Assembly: GCF_000701465.1 (NCBI RefSeq)
Contig: NZ_JNIY01000009.1
Location: 1 to 64,000, forward strand
Origin: Paraoerskovia marina DSM 21750
Lineage (GTDB): Bacteria; Actinomycetota; Actinomycetes; Actinomycetales; Cellulomonadaceae
Length of the DNA: 64,000 bases
Direction of reading: 5' to 3'
The notes under the pieces are model-generated. The model was given only the letters and a program-made list of their open reading frames with translations. It did no database searches and was not told the DNA's origin. Shown here in pieces: positions 30,028 through 38,506 of the stretch. A program made the translations under genes and the position numbers. Position 1 is the first letter of the stretch; every line of letters starts with the position of its first letter.

Positions 30028-30468
30028 GTGCGCACACTGTTGAACATCATCTGGCTGCTCTTCGGCGGGGTCTGGCTCGCGCTGGGCTACGTGGTCGCGG
30101 GGATCGTCTGCTGCATCCTGATCGTGACCATCCCGTTCGGGATCGCCTCGTTCCGCATCGCGGGATACGCCCTGTGGCCTTTCGGTCGCACCGTCGTCGA
30201 CAAGCCGACCTCGGGGGCGTGGTCGACGATCGGCAACGTCATCTGGCTCCTCGTCGCGGGGATCTGGCTGGCCATCAGCCACGTGCTGACCTCGATCCCG
30301 ATGTTCCTGTCGATCATCGGGATCCCGCTCGGGATCGCCAACCTGAAGATGATCCCGGTCTCGCTGCTCCCGCTCGGAAAGGACATCGTCCCGGTCGACG
30401 CGCGGTACCAGGCGTACACGCCTCCGGCAGGGCAGTACCCGCAGAACCCGCAGTACCCGACACGCTGA
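30028..30468 (+). CDS. YccF domain membrane protein
   Basis: 146 residues with two YccF-type repeats: LLNIIWLLFGGVWLALGYVV ... IVTIPFGIASFRIAGYALWPFGR and IGNVIWLLVAGIWLAISHVL ... IGIPLGIANLKMIPVSLLPLGK. Each has two membrane segments. The C-terminal tail is Pro/Tyr/Gln-rich. YccF proteins are inner-membrane proteins of unknown role. Starts with GTG, divergent from yggS with 39 nt between the starts. Confidence 0.9.
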   Translation: MRTLLNIIWLLFGGVWLALGYVVAGIVCCILIVTIPFGIASFRIAGYALWPFGRTVVDKPTSGAWSTIGNVIWLLVAGIWLAISHVLTSIPMFLSIIGIPLGIANLKMIPVSLLPLGKDIVPVDARYQAYTPPAGQYPQNPQYPTR

Positions 30469-30508
30469 CCGCCTGCTGATCAGCCGCTGACCGCCACCGG
30501 CGCGGCGC

Positions 30509-31021
30509 TCAGGACGACGTGTCGGAGCGGGCGATCGGCGCGACGACGGCGTTCGTCAGGTGGGCGAGGTCAGTCGGGGAGAGGCCGATGTCCAGCCCGC
30601 GTCGCCCGCCGGAGACGTAGACGGTCTCGTGCTCGCGGGTGCTCTCGTCGATCACCGTGCTGTGCGGGTGCCGTTGTCCGAGCGGCGAGATCCCCCCGAC
30701 GACGTAGCCCGTCGCGCGCTCGGCGTCGGCAGGGTCGGCCATGGTCGCCTTCTTGGCCCCGACCGCGTGGGCGAGGGCCTTGAGGTCCAGGGATCCGGTG
30801 ACGGGCACGACCGCGACGACGAGGTGGCCGTCCACGCGCGCCATGAGCGTCTTCAGGACGCAGGCAGGGTCCGCGCCGATCGCGGCCGCCGCCTCGAGCC
30901 CGTACCCGAGCGTGCTCGACGGGTCGTGCTCGTACGGATGCAGCGTGTGTCGAACACCCGCGCGGTCGAGCGCCGTGACGGCGGGAGTCCCTGCGTGCGG
31001 CATCTGCTTCTTCTTGCTCAC
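30509..31021 (-). CDS. ybaK: YbaK/EbsC-type aminoacyl-tRNA deacylase
   Basis: 170 residues. TPAVTALDRAGVRHTLHPYEHD, VLKTLMARVDGHLVVAVVPVTGSLDLKALA and GYVVGGISPLGQRHPHSTVIDES match YbaK, which clears Cys from mischarged Cys-tRNA(Pro), probably together with ProRS. The conserved Lys is in VLKTL. Starts with GTG, its codons beginning MSKKKQ. It lies downstream of the DUF3516 helicase gene on the same strand, with 40 nt between. Confidence 0.9.
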   Translation of the reverse strand: MSKKKQMPHAGTPAVTALDRAGVRHTLHPYEHDPSSTLGYGLEAAAAIGADPACVLKTLMARVDGHLVVAVVPVTGSLDLKALAHAVGAKKATMADPADAERATGYVVGGISPLGQRHPHSTVIDESTREHETVYVSGGRRGLDIGLSPTDLAHLTNAVVAPIARSDTSS

Positions 31022-31061
31022 GTGCCGATCATGCCGTGGCCGGGCGGCCCGTGCGACCGCG

Positions 31062-33725
31062 TCACATCGGCCCGACGGACTCCACGCGCAGCACGACCTC
31101 GCCGGCCTCGTCGCTCGCCGGGAGGTCGACGACGGCGGTGATCGCCCAGTCGTGGTCGCCGTCGGGGTCGTCGAGGATCTGCCGGACCCACCACGTCCCG
31201 CGTTCGACGGACGTCCCGGCCGGTGTCGTGCCCGACTCGAGGATGTGGATCATCGACGTCGCGCGAGCCTGGGGGCCGATGCCGATCGCGTCGTCGCCCT
31301 GTGCCTCGAAGAGCGGGTCGAGGGCCTCGCCCCACGCGTCGGCGTCCCAGCCGTCCGTGCCGTCGAGCTCGGCGAGCGCCTCGTACCGCTCGTTCGCGGC
31401 GAGCTCGACCCTGCGGAAGAGCGCGTTGCGGACGAGTCGGCGGAACGCGCGCGGGTTGCCCGTCACCGGGCGCACCGGCTCGTCGGTGTCCGCACCGGCG
31501 AGCGGGGTGTCTCCGGTCGCGCCGTCCGCGTCGTCGTCGACGGGGTTCGCCAGGCGCTCCCACTCGTCGAGCAACGAGGAGTCCGTGCCGCGGACGAGCT
31601 CGCCGAGCCACTCGGTGACCTCGTGGACGTCCTCGGTGCGGTGCTCCTCGGAGACGGTCTGTCGCATCGTGCGGTAGGCGTCCGCGAGGTAGCGCAGCAC
31701 CACGCCCTCGGTGCGCTCGAGCCCGTAGCCGGACACGAACTCGCCGAACGTCATGGCGCGCTCGAGCATGTCGCGGACGACGGACTTCGGCGAGAGCTCG
31801 GCGTCCGCCACCCAGGGGTTGGCCTTCTTGTAGGTCTGGAACGCAGGCTCGAGGAGGTCGGCCAGCGGCTTGGGCCACGTGACCTCGTCGAGCAGCTCCA
31901 TGCGCTCCTCGTACTCGATGCCCTCGGCCTTCATCGCGGCCACGGCCTCGCCGCGTGCCTGGTGCTGCTGACCGATCAGCACCTGGCGCGGGTCCGAGAG
32001 CGTGGACTCGAGGACGGAGACGACGTCGAGCGCGTGGGTCGGGGACTCGACGTCGAGCAGGTCGAGGGCAGCCAGCGCGAACGGGGACAACGGCTGGTTG
32101 AGGGCGAAGTCGCGCGGCAGGTCGACGACGAGCCGGACCTCCGGCCTCTCCCCGCGCGGGTGCGACGGGTCTGTGACGCGGTAGCGCTCGACGATCCCGG
32201 CGATCCGCAACGACCGGTAGATCCGGAAGACCTGGCGCACGTGCCGGTCGCGCTGGGCCTCGGTGTCGTGGTTGGCGGTCAGGAGGTGGCGCATCGCGGC
32301 GATCGGGTCGCGTGCCTCGCGTCCGGTGAACGGGTCCTCCACACCACGGGCGAGGACGTTGAGGACCATCGCGTGGCTGACCGTGAAGTGGCTCGTCAGC
32401 GGTTCCGGGTCGGCGTCGCGGAGTCGCTCGAACGTCGCGTCCGTCCAGTTCACCGCGCCCTGGGGTGCCTTCTTGCGCACGAGCTTCTTGAGCTTCTTCG
32501 GGTCGTCGCCCGCCTTGGCGACGAGCCTGCGGTTCTCGATGACGTGCTCGGGCGCCATCACGAGCACCTCGCCGAGGGTGTCGAACCCGGCGCGTCCGGC
32601 GCGACCGGCGATCTGGTGGAACTCGCGCGCCGTGAGGTGCCGCATCCGCTCGCCGTCGAACTTCACGAGGCTGGTGAGCAGGACGGTCCGGATCGGCACG
32701 TTGATGCCGACCCCGAGCGTGTCCGTCCCGCAGACCACCTTGAGCAGACCCGCCTGGGTCAGGCGCTCGACGACGCGCCGGTACTTCGGGAGCATTCCCG
32801 CGTGGTGGACGCCCACGCCGTGGCGCAGGAACTTGCTGAGCGTCTTGCCGAACCCGGTCCCGAACCGGAAGTCGCCGAGCTCGGCGGCGATGGCGTCCTT
32901 CTGCTCGCGGGTGCAGAGCTTGGTGCTCAGCAGCGACTGGGCGCGGTCGATCGCGTCCTTCTGCGTGAAGTGGACGACGTAGACGGGCGCCCGGTGGGTC
33001 GTGACCAGCTCCTCGATGACCTCGCCGACCGGGTCGAGGACGTAGGAGAACGTGAGGGGCACGGGGCGGTCGGCGCTCGTGACCTCGGCGACCGGCCTGC
33101 CGGTGCGCTCGGTGAGGTCCTCGACGAACATCGAGGTGTCGCCCAACGTGGCCGACATGAGCACGAACTGCGCCTGCGGCAGCTCGAGGAGGGGGACCTG
33201 CCACGCCCAGCCGCGCTGCGGGTCGGCGTAGAAGTGGAACTCGTCCATGACGACCTGGCCGACGTCGGCCTGGTCGCCGTCGCGCAGGGCGATGTTCGCG
33301 AGGATCTCGGCGGTGCAGCAGATGATGGGCGCACCCGGGTTGACCGACGAGTCGCCGGTCATCATCCCGACGTTCTCCGAGCCGAAGGCCGCGACGAGAT
33401 CGAAGAACTTCTCGCTGACCAGGGCCTTGAGCGGGGCCGTGTAGAACGTCCGACCGGTCCGCCGGTTGCGGTGCGCGGCCAGGGCGGCAAAGTGTGCCGC
33501 GACCGCGACGAGCGACTTCCCCGACCCCGTCGGTGTCGCCAGGATGACGTGCGAGCCGGAGACGATCTCCATCACGGCCTCGTCCTGGTGCGGGTAGAGG
33601 TCGATGCCCCGGGCCTCCGCCCAGCCGGTGAAGCCCAGGTACAGCTCGTCGGGGTCGGGTCGCATGCCGATCACCTGCTCGGGCAGGTGACTGGCCAGGC
33701 TGGCGGGGCGGGGCGTCGTCGTCAT
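31062..33725 (-). CDS. DEAD/DEAH box helicase with DUF3516 C-terminal region
   Basis: 887 residues, a Ski2/Mtr4-like superfamily 2 helicase common in actinobacteria. Helicase motifs are in order: Walker A ATPTGSGKS, a DEFH box (VMDEFHFY), SATLGDTS, the HHAGMLPKYRR block and [13 protein letters not shown]. The C-terminal half (from about residue 430) is the DUF3516 region of unknown fold. RNA unwinding or decay is likely from the relatives, but no direct evidence is seen. The ATG at 33725 is preferred, as a GTG six codons upstream lacks a ribosome site. Confidence 0.92.
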   Translation of the reverse strand: MTTTPRPASLASHLPEQVIGMRPDPDELYLGFTGWAEARGIDLYPHQDEAVMEIVSGSHVILATPTGSGKSLVAVAAHFAALAAHRNRRTGRTFYTAPLKALVSEKFFDLVAAFGSENVGMMTGDSSVNPGAPIICCTAEILANIALRDGDQADVGQVVMDEFHFYADPQRGWAWQVPLLELPQAQFVLMSATLGDTSMFVEDLTERTGRPVAEVTSADRPVPLTFSYVLDPVGEVIEELVTTHRAPVYVVHFTQKDAIDRAQSLLSTKLCTREQKDAIAAELGDFRFGTGFGKTLSKFLRHGVGVHHAGMLPKYRRVVERLTQAGLLKVVCGTDTLGVGINVPIRTVLLTSLVKFDGERMRHLTAREFHQIAGRAGRAGFDTLGEVLVMAPEHVIENRRLVAKAGDDPKKLKKLVRKKAPQGAVNWTDATFERLRDADPEPLTSHFTVSHAMVLNVLARGVEDPFTGREARDPIAAMRHLLTANHDTEAQRDRHVRQVFRIYRSLRIAGIVERYRVTDPSHPRGERPEVRLVVDLPRDFALNQPLSPFALAALDLLDVESPTHALDVVSVLESTLSDPRQVLIGQQHQARGEAVAAMKAEGIEYEERMELLDEVTWPKPLADLLEPAFQTYKKANPWVADAELSPKSVVRDMLERAMTFGEFVSGYGLERTEGVVLRYLADAYRTMRQTVSEEHRTEDVHEVTEWLGELVRGTDSSLLDEWERLANPVDDDADGATGDTPLAGADTDEPVRPVTGNPRAFRRLVRNALFRRVELAANERYEALAELDGTDGWDADAWGEALDPLFEAQGDDAIGIGPQARATSMIHILESGTTPAGTSVERGTWWVRQILDDPDGDHDWAITAVVDLPASDEAGEVVLRVESVGPM

Positions 33726-33851
33726 CGCCGCCCATCCTCCCACCTGGCGGGGACACGGACGGCGCGGACGAGCGCGAAGCGCTGCTCTGCCCTAGCGTCG
33801 CCTGCACGGCTGGACGCACCCGGCGTCACCATCCGAGACAGGAGGCACTCC

Positions 33852-35312
33852 GTGGAGGCGTTCCAGGAGGCGGTCATCGACCCGCTGAGCAACCTGCTGT
33901 ACTCCTATGTCCTGATCTACGTGCTGCTCGGCGCGGGCGTGTACTTCACGATCCGGACGCGATTCGTCCAGGTGCGCCTCTTCGGCCTCATGCTGCGTGT
34001 GGTCGGCGGATCCACGGACGACGCCAAGGACGGGATCTCGTCCTTCCAGGCGTTCGCCGTCGGCCTGGCCTCGCGCGTCGGCACCGGGAACATCGCCGGA
34101 GTCGCGGTCGCGCTGACACTGGGTGGCCCGGGTGCGATCTTCTGGATGTGGATGGTGGCGCTGGTGGGGATGGCCACGGCGTTCGTCGAGGCCACGCTCG
34201 GCCAGATGTACAAGGTGCGCTCCGACGACGGGTCGTTCCGCGGTGGCCCCGCCTACTACATCCAGCGCGGTCTCGGGTCGCGGAGATGGGGGATGGTCTT
34301 CGCCGTCCTCCTCATCTTCGCGTTCGGGTTCGCCTTCAACATGGTCCAGGCCAACACGATCTCCGACGTCCTCGGTGCCACGGGCGCCGTCTCCCCGGCG
34401 TGGACGGCCGTCCTGCTGATGATCATCGTCGCGCCCATCCTCTACGGCGGCATCCGGCGCATCGCGACGTTCGCCGGCTACGTGCTGCCGTTCATGGCCG
34501 GTGCCTACCTCCTGCTCGCCCTCGTCGTCGTCCTGACGAACCTCGGTGCTGTCCCCGAGGTGTTCCGCCAGATCGTCGACGGGGCGTTCGGGCTCGACGA
34601 GGCGCTCGCCGGAACGGCCGGTGGAGTTCTCGCCGCCGTCCTCAACGGCGTGAAGCGAGGGCTCTTCTCCAACGAGGCCGGGATGGGGTCCGCCCCCAAC
34701 GCCGCGGCCACCGCCACGGTGAGCCACCCCGCCAAGCAGGGCCTGGTCCAGTCGCTCGGCGTCTTCGTCGACACGATCGTGGTCTGCTCGGCCACGGCCT
34801 TCATCATCCTGATCGCGGGCCCGTCGGTGTACCAGCCGGGCGTCACGGGGGAGGCCGCCGGGGCGTCGCTGACCCAGGCTGCGGTCGCCGCAGAGCTCGG
34901 TACGTGGACCACCTGGCCCATGACGATCCTCGTCTTCGTCTTCGCGTTCTCCTCGATCCTCGGCAACTACTCCTACGCCGAGGGGAACCTGACGTTCCTG
35001 GGCGTCCGGGGTCGGGCACTGACCGGGCTCCGCACGCTCGTCCTCGCCAGCGTGGGTGTCGGGGCACTGGCCACGCTCACCACCGCGTGGGCGCTCGCGG
35101 ACGTCGCGATGGCGTTCATGGCCCTCGTCAACCTCGTCGCGATCGTCCTGCTCGGCCGATGGGCGATCGGGGCGCTGAAGGACTACGAGTCGATGCGCCG
35201 CCGCGGCGTCGACGAGCAGTTCGTCGGGGTCGGGAACCCGAACCTTCCGGGGGACCTGCCCGGGGACGTCTGGACGCCGTCGGAGTCCTCGACGGGCAGC
35301 TCGTCTAGCTGA
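33852..35312 (+). CDS. Sodium:alanine symporter family protein (AGCS)
   Basis: 486 residues with about 11 membrane spans. Family blocks include FQAFAVGLASRVGTGNIAGVAVAL (Na+ site), GGPAYYIQRGLG, GVKRGLFSNEAGMGSAPNAAATA and FVFAFSSILGNYSYAEGNLTFLG. It imports alanine or glycine with sodium. The GTG at 33852 is preceded by AGGAGG (33839-33844), and any longer frame would run through the helicase gene promoter. Its last codons overlap the convergent kinase gene by 8 nt. Confidence 0.95.
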   Translation: MEAFQEAVIDPLSNLLYSYVLIYVLLGAGVYFTIRTRFVQVRLFGLMLRVVGGSTDDAKDGISSFQAFAVGLASRVGTGNIAGVAVALTLGGPGAIFWMWMVALVGMATAFVEATLGQMYKVRSDDGSFRGGPAYYIQRGLGSRRWGMVFAVLLIFAFGFAFNMVQANTISDVLGATGAVSPAWTAVLLMIIVAPILYGGIRRIATFAGYVLPFMAGAYLLLALVVVLTNLGAVPEVFRQIVDGAFGLDEALAGTAGGVLAAVLNGVKRGLFSNEAGMGSAPNAAATATVSHPAKQGLVQSLGVFVDTIVVCSATAFIILIAGPSVYQPGVTGEAAGASLTQAAVAAELGTWTTWPMTILVFVFAFSSILGNYSYAEGNLTFLGVRGRALTGLRTLVLASVGVGALATLTTAWALADVAMAFMALVNLVAIVLLGRWAIGALKDYESMRRRGVDEQFVGVGNPNLPGDLPGDVWTPSESSTGSSSS

Positions 35313-36105
35313 GGTCCCAGAGCAGGCGGTAGTAGGAGATCTTCGCGGGGTCGGGGGCGAGCCCGTAGCCGGCGTACAGCGCGTCCTCGTACCCCTCGCC
35401 GTAGTTCCACCCCGTGCTCCAGGCCGCGACGGCCAGGTCCGCCCAGCGGTCCGCCACGCCCAGGGTCCCGAGGTCGACGTGCCCGGCGAGCGCGCCGTCG
35501 TCGTGGAGCAGGGTGTTGGGCAGGCACGCGTCGCCGTGGCAGACGACGAGGTCGAGGGGAGGCGGGGAGGCGAGGAGCGAGAGCGCCTCGCCGATGCTGT
35601 ACCCGCGGTGCTCCGGTGCCCACAGCGCGCGGGAGTCTCCGCGGTCGACGCGCGTCCGGGCGTTGGCGACCCTCGCCGCGATCGACCATTCCGTCGGGCA
35701 CGTCTCGACGGGCAGCGAGTCGTGGAACGTGCGCAGCCCCCGTCCGACGGCGCGCGCAGCCGCCTCGGGGTCGGCGAGCCAGCGCTCGGCGACGGCACTG
35801 GACCCGGGAAGCGTCCGCGTGACCATCCAGGACCCCTCGGGCGAGGATGCCTGCCCGACGACCTCGGGCACCGCCACGTGCGGGGCCGCCCAGGAGATCC
35901 GGTCGGCCTCGACCGTGACGTCGATCCCCGAGGATGCGGGGGCCCACTTGACGTGGTGCGCGCCCGCTCGGAACGTGAGCACGCCGGTGGTGCCCTGCCA
36001 GACCGGCACCACGTCGTCGGTCGCGACCCCGAGCAGGGTGAGCAGGGACGTCACGTGGGGCGGGAGAGCGACCGGCCCGGAAGGTGGGCCCGCGATGACC
36101 GTCAT
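35305..36105 (-). CDS. APH(3')-like aminoglycoside phosphotransferase family kinase
   Basis: 266 residues, the same length as APH(3') enzymes. The catalytic loop VVCHGDACLPNTLL and the metal-binding segment GHVDLGTLGVADRWADLAVA align directly with APH(3')-II, whose corresponding parts read VTHGDACLPN and DCGRLGVADRYQDIALA. The ATP-site Lys is in HHVKWAP. The protein ends SYYRLLWDLS, like the FYRLLDEFF tail of APH(3')-II but without its terminal Phe. It may be a chromosomal antibiotic kinase or a metabolic kinase. Resistance is not shown. Confidence 0.85.
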   Translation of the reverse strand: MTVIAGPPSGPVALPPHVTSLLTLLGVATDDVVPVWQGTTGVLTFRAGAHHVKWAPASSGIDVTVEADRISWAAPHVAVPEVVGQASSPEGSWMVTRTLPGSSAVAERWLADPEAAARAVGRGLRTFHDSLPVETCPTEWSIAARVANARTRVDRGDSRALWAPEHRGYSIGEALSLLASPPPLDLVVCHGDACLPNTLLHDDGALAGHVDLGTLGVADRWADLAVAAWSTGWNYGEGYEDALYAGYGLAPDPAKISYYRLLWDLS

Positions 36106-36127
36106 GAGCGCAAGTGTGGCGTATGGG

Positions 36128-37036
36128 TCAGATCAACGGAAGTCGGTCGCAGACCTCGACGAGCCGTCCCCGGAGCGCCTGCCCTCGTTCGGCGAACTCG
36201 CGCTGGGAGCGCACGTACTCGGCCTTGCCCGACGCCGTCTCGATCGGTACGGCGTCGAGCCCGTAGGACGACACGTCGTACGGGGACGCGCGCATGTCGA
36301 GGTAGCGGATGTCCCGTGCCAGCTCGAAGCAGTCCAGGAGCAGGTCCCCGGGGACGGCGGGGGAGAGCTTCGTCGCCCACTTGTACAGGTCCATCCCGGC
36401 GTGCAGGCACCCGGCCTGCTCCGTCGCCGGCTGGTTCTCCCGGGTGGGGCGCCACTGGTTGTGGTCGCGGGCCTCGGGCGTGAAGAAGCGGAACGCGTCG
36501 AAGTGGGAGCACCGGACGGGGTGCTGCTCGACGACCGCGTCGGTGCCCTCGTGACCGAGCCTCAGCGGGAGCGGGTGCCGCTGGTCGCGACCCGCGGCGC
36601 GGTCCTTGTAGACCATCGCCCACTCGTGCAGGCCGAAGCAGCCGAAGTGGCCCGGTCGTCCGGCCGTCGCCACGAGCAGTGCCCTGACGCGGTGGACGGT
36701 CCCGCCACGCTCGGCGACGAACGCGTCCGCGTCGAGCGCGACCGTCGCGTCGGGCAGGCGCGCGTACCAGCGACACGTGCTGCGCTCGGCGAGGTCGGTC
36801 TCTGCCGCGCCGGTCCCGTCGCCGGCGAGAGCTCTGCCGACGCCCGGGTGCCACCGGCGCAGGTGGCTCACGCGGGTGGGGTAGTAGGAGAACAGGAAGT
36901 CCTCGATCGCGTGCTTCTCACCGCGGTCGCGGGACGCTCGCCAGGTGGCTGTCAGCGCGTCGGCGCGTCTCGCGTGGTCGGCCGCGGCGGGCTGCCAGGT
37001 CGCGGCCGGAATCACGGCGGTGGTCGAGGGGAGCAT
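36128..37036 (-). CDS. Putative 3-methyladenine DNA glycosylase family protein
   Basis: 302 residues. It belongs to an actinobacterial family that databases usually label 3-methyladenine DNA glycosylase. Characteristic stretches are HAIEDFLFSYYPTRVSHLRRWHPG, GHFGCFGLHEWAMVYK and QAGCLHAGMDLYKWATKL. I do not see a helix-hairpin-helix or AAG-type active site, so the name is weakly supported. The start overlaps the upstream CHY zinc finger gene by 25 nt, and TAGGCT (minus strand, 37043-37048) stands 6 nt before the ATG, inside that gene. Confidence 0.75.
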   Translation of the reverse strand: MLPSTTAVIPAATWQPAAADHARRADALTATWRASRDRGEKHAIEDFLFSYYPTRVSHLRRWHPGVGRALAGDGTGAAETDLAERSTCRWYARLPDATVALDADAFVAERGGTVHRVRALLVATAGRPGHFGCFGLHEWAMVYKDRAAGRDQRHPLPLRLGHEGTDAVVEQHPVRCSHFDAFRFFTPEARDHNQWRPTRENQPATEQAGCLHAGMDLYKWATKLSPAVPGDLLLDCFELARDIRYLDMRASPYDVSSYGLDAVPIETASGKAEYVRSQREFAERGQALRGRLVEVCDRLPLI

Positions 37037-37401
37037 GCCTCCAGCCTAGGACGATGCCAGCGTCGGCCGGTGTCGTCGTCGATCTCGAAGTACAGGTGCG
37101 CGTGGGCCGCGCATCCCGGGTTGAAGGACGCCTCGCACCCCGGGCACGACGTCACGCCGCGGTACTCGGGGACCGTCATCGTCCGGCCGCACACGCCGCA
37201 CCGGGCGGCGGGCTCGTCGAACCGGTCGGCAGGACGCGGAACGGCGGTGTGGTCCGCGGTCTCCTCGTGGCACGCGTGGCACGGGAACCAGGCGTCGCAG
37301 CACACGAGGTGCAGAGCGACGACGTCGAGCGGCCCGCCGTGGTGGACGCATCGGCTCTGGTCGTCGACGGGGCAGCCTCGGAGGGGGTGTGGGCCGGTCA
37401 C
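37012..37401 (-). CDS. CHY-type zinc finger protein
   Basis: 129 residues. Cys/His pairs follow the CHY pattern: CPVDDQSRCVHHGGPLDVVALHLVCC, then CHACHEETADH, CGVCGRTM, CPGCEASFNPGC and AHAHLYFE. Three zinc sites are likely. Bacterial CHY proteins are uncharacterised, while the yeast relative Hot13 acts in mitochondrial import. The GTG at 37401 has TAGGTT (minus strand) 6 nt upstream, a leaderless start. Its 3' end overlaps the next gene by 25 nt. Confidence 0.8.
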   Translation of the reverse strand: MTGPHPLRGCPVDDQSRCVHHGGPLDVVALHLVCCDAWFPCHACHEETADHTAVPRPADRFDEPAARCGVCGRTMTVPEYRGVTSCPGCEASFNPGCAAHAHLYFEIDDDTGRRWHRPRLEACSPRPPP

Positions 37402-37407
37402 GGGCGC

Positions 37408-37413
37408 AACCTA
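37408..37413 (-). promoter_or_regulatory. -10 box of the CHY zinc finger gene (leaderless start)
   Basis: TAGGTT on the minus strand, 6 nt before the GTG start codon at 37401. No ribosome site is present. Confidence 0.5.
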
Positions 37414-37603
37414 TCGCACGGGTCTGCCGTGGAGTCCGTGTGAGCGGCGTGCGCAGACGCCGGACGGGTCAGGGGCAGATCTCCTGTGTGCCGCCGGTGA
37501 TCACGAGTTCCCGACTGCTTCGGCCCGCACAATCGAAATGTGGGTCTCGCCCACGCCGCGCGTGGTCCCGACGGCAGCGCGCCACCCGACACCAGGAGGA
37601 GAC

Positions 37604-38497
37604 ATGGACGACCGCAGCAGGCCCGCCGAGCCGACGGACACGCCCCGGCAGTACGAGCTCGGAGAGGTGGTGAACGGCCACGTTCTCACCGAGGGTGGCT
37701 GGCAGCCTGTCGAGCCGTCGGCGGAGCCCGCCGACAAGGGAGGGTCCGGACTCGCCGTCGCGAGCCTCGTCCTCGGGATCATCGCGGTGGTTCTCTGCCT
37801 CGTCCCGATCGTGAACAACCTCGCGATGGTGCTCGCGCTCGTCGGGCTCCCGCTCGGCGTCGTCGCCCTCGTCGGCGCGATCCGCAAGGGGAGGGGTGGT
37901 CGAGGAATGGCGATCGCGGGGATCGTCCTTGCGATCACCGCGGGCATCGGTGTGCTCGCCTCGCAGTCGGCCTACGGCGAGGCGATCGACGAGATCACGT
38001 CCGACGTCGAGGAGACCGCCCCGTCGACCGGCGACGACGAGGGGCAGGAGACAGCCCCCGACGACTCCACGGACGGCTCGACCGAGGATGCCCCGGCCGA
38101 CGACACCTCGGGCGAGAGCGACAACGCCTCCTTCGGCAGCACCTACACGTACGACGACGGGCTGGCGGTGACGATCTCCGAGCCTGAGTCGTTCACGCCC
38201 GGCGAGTGGGCGTTCGGGGGCGAGGACGCTCCGGCGCACGTGAAGTTCACGATCACCGTCGACAACGGGACCGACGAGCCCTTCGACCCGTCCTTGTTCA
38301 CGACGAGCCTGGCGTCCGGCGGCGCCGAGAGCGACTCCGTCTACGACGACGACATCAGCGGCTCGCCCGACACCAAGGTGATGCCGGGCAAGAGCGTCTC
38401 GTTCGTCGTCGGCTACGGGGTCGAGGACCCGGACGACCTGACGATGGAGGTCTCGCCCGACTTCCTCGAGCACGAGGAGATCCTCGTCGCCTCCTGA
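37604..38497 (+). CDS. DUF4190-type membrane protein with exported C-terminal domain
   Basis: 297 residues. Two hydrophobic hairpin helices (about residues 48-70 and 75-92, SGLAVASLVLGIIAVVLCLV onward) and a third near 105-122 resemble DUF4190. They are followed by an acidic Asp/Ser/Thr linker (~130-180) and a beta-rich domain (SFGSTYTYDDGLAVTISEPESFTPGEW onward) like DUF4352 extracellular domains. A strong AGGAGGAG site precedes the ATG. Role unknown. Convergent with the aldo/keto reductase gene. Confidence 0.83.
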   Translation: MDDRSRPAEPTDTPRQYELGEVVNGHVLTEGGWQPVEPSAEPADKGGSGLAVASLVLGIIAVVLCLVPIVNNLAMVLALVGLPLGVVALVGAIRKGRGGRGMAIAGIVLAITAGIGVLASQSAYGEAIDEITSDVEETAPSTGDDEGQETAPDDSTDGSTEDAPADDTSGESDNASFGSTYTYDDGLAVTISEPESFTPGEWAFGGEDAPAHVKFTITVDNGTDEPFDPSLFTTSLASGGAESDSVYDDDISGSPDTKVMPGKSVSFVVGYGVEDPDDLTMEVSPDFLEHEEILVAS

Positions 38498-38506
38498 TCC
38501 TGGTCG

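Noticed and set aside
30741-33851. Extension of the AGCS symporter frame upstream to give a ~1500-residue fusion protein
   Set aside because: The extra region is antisense to the helicase gene, and the AGGAGG site with GTG at 33852 gives the normal family length.
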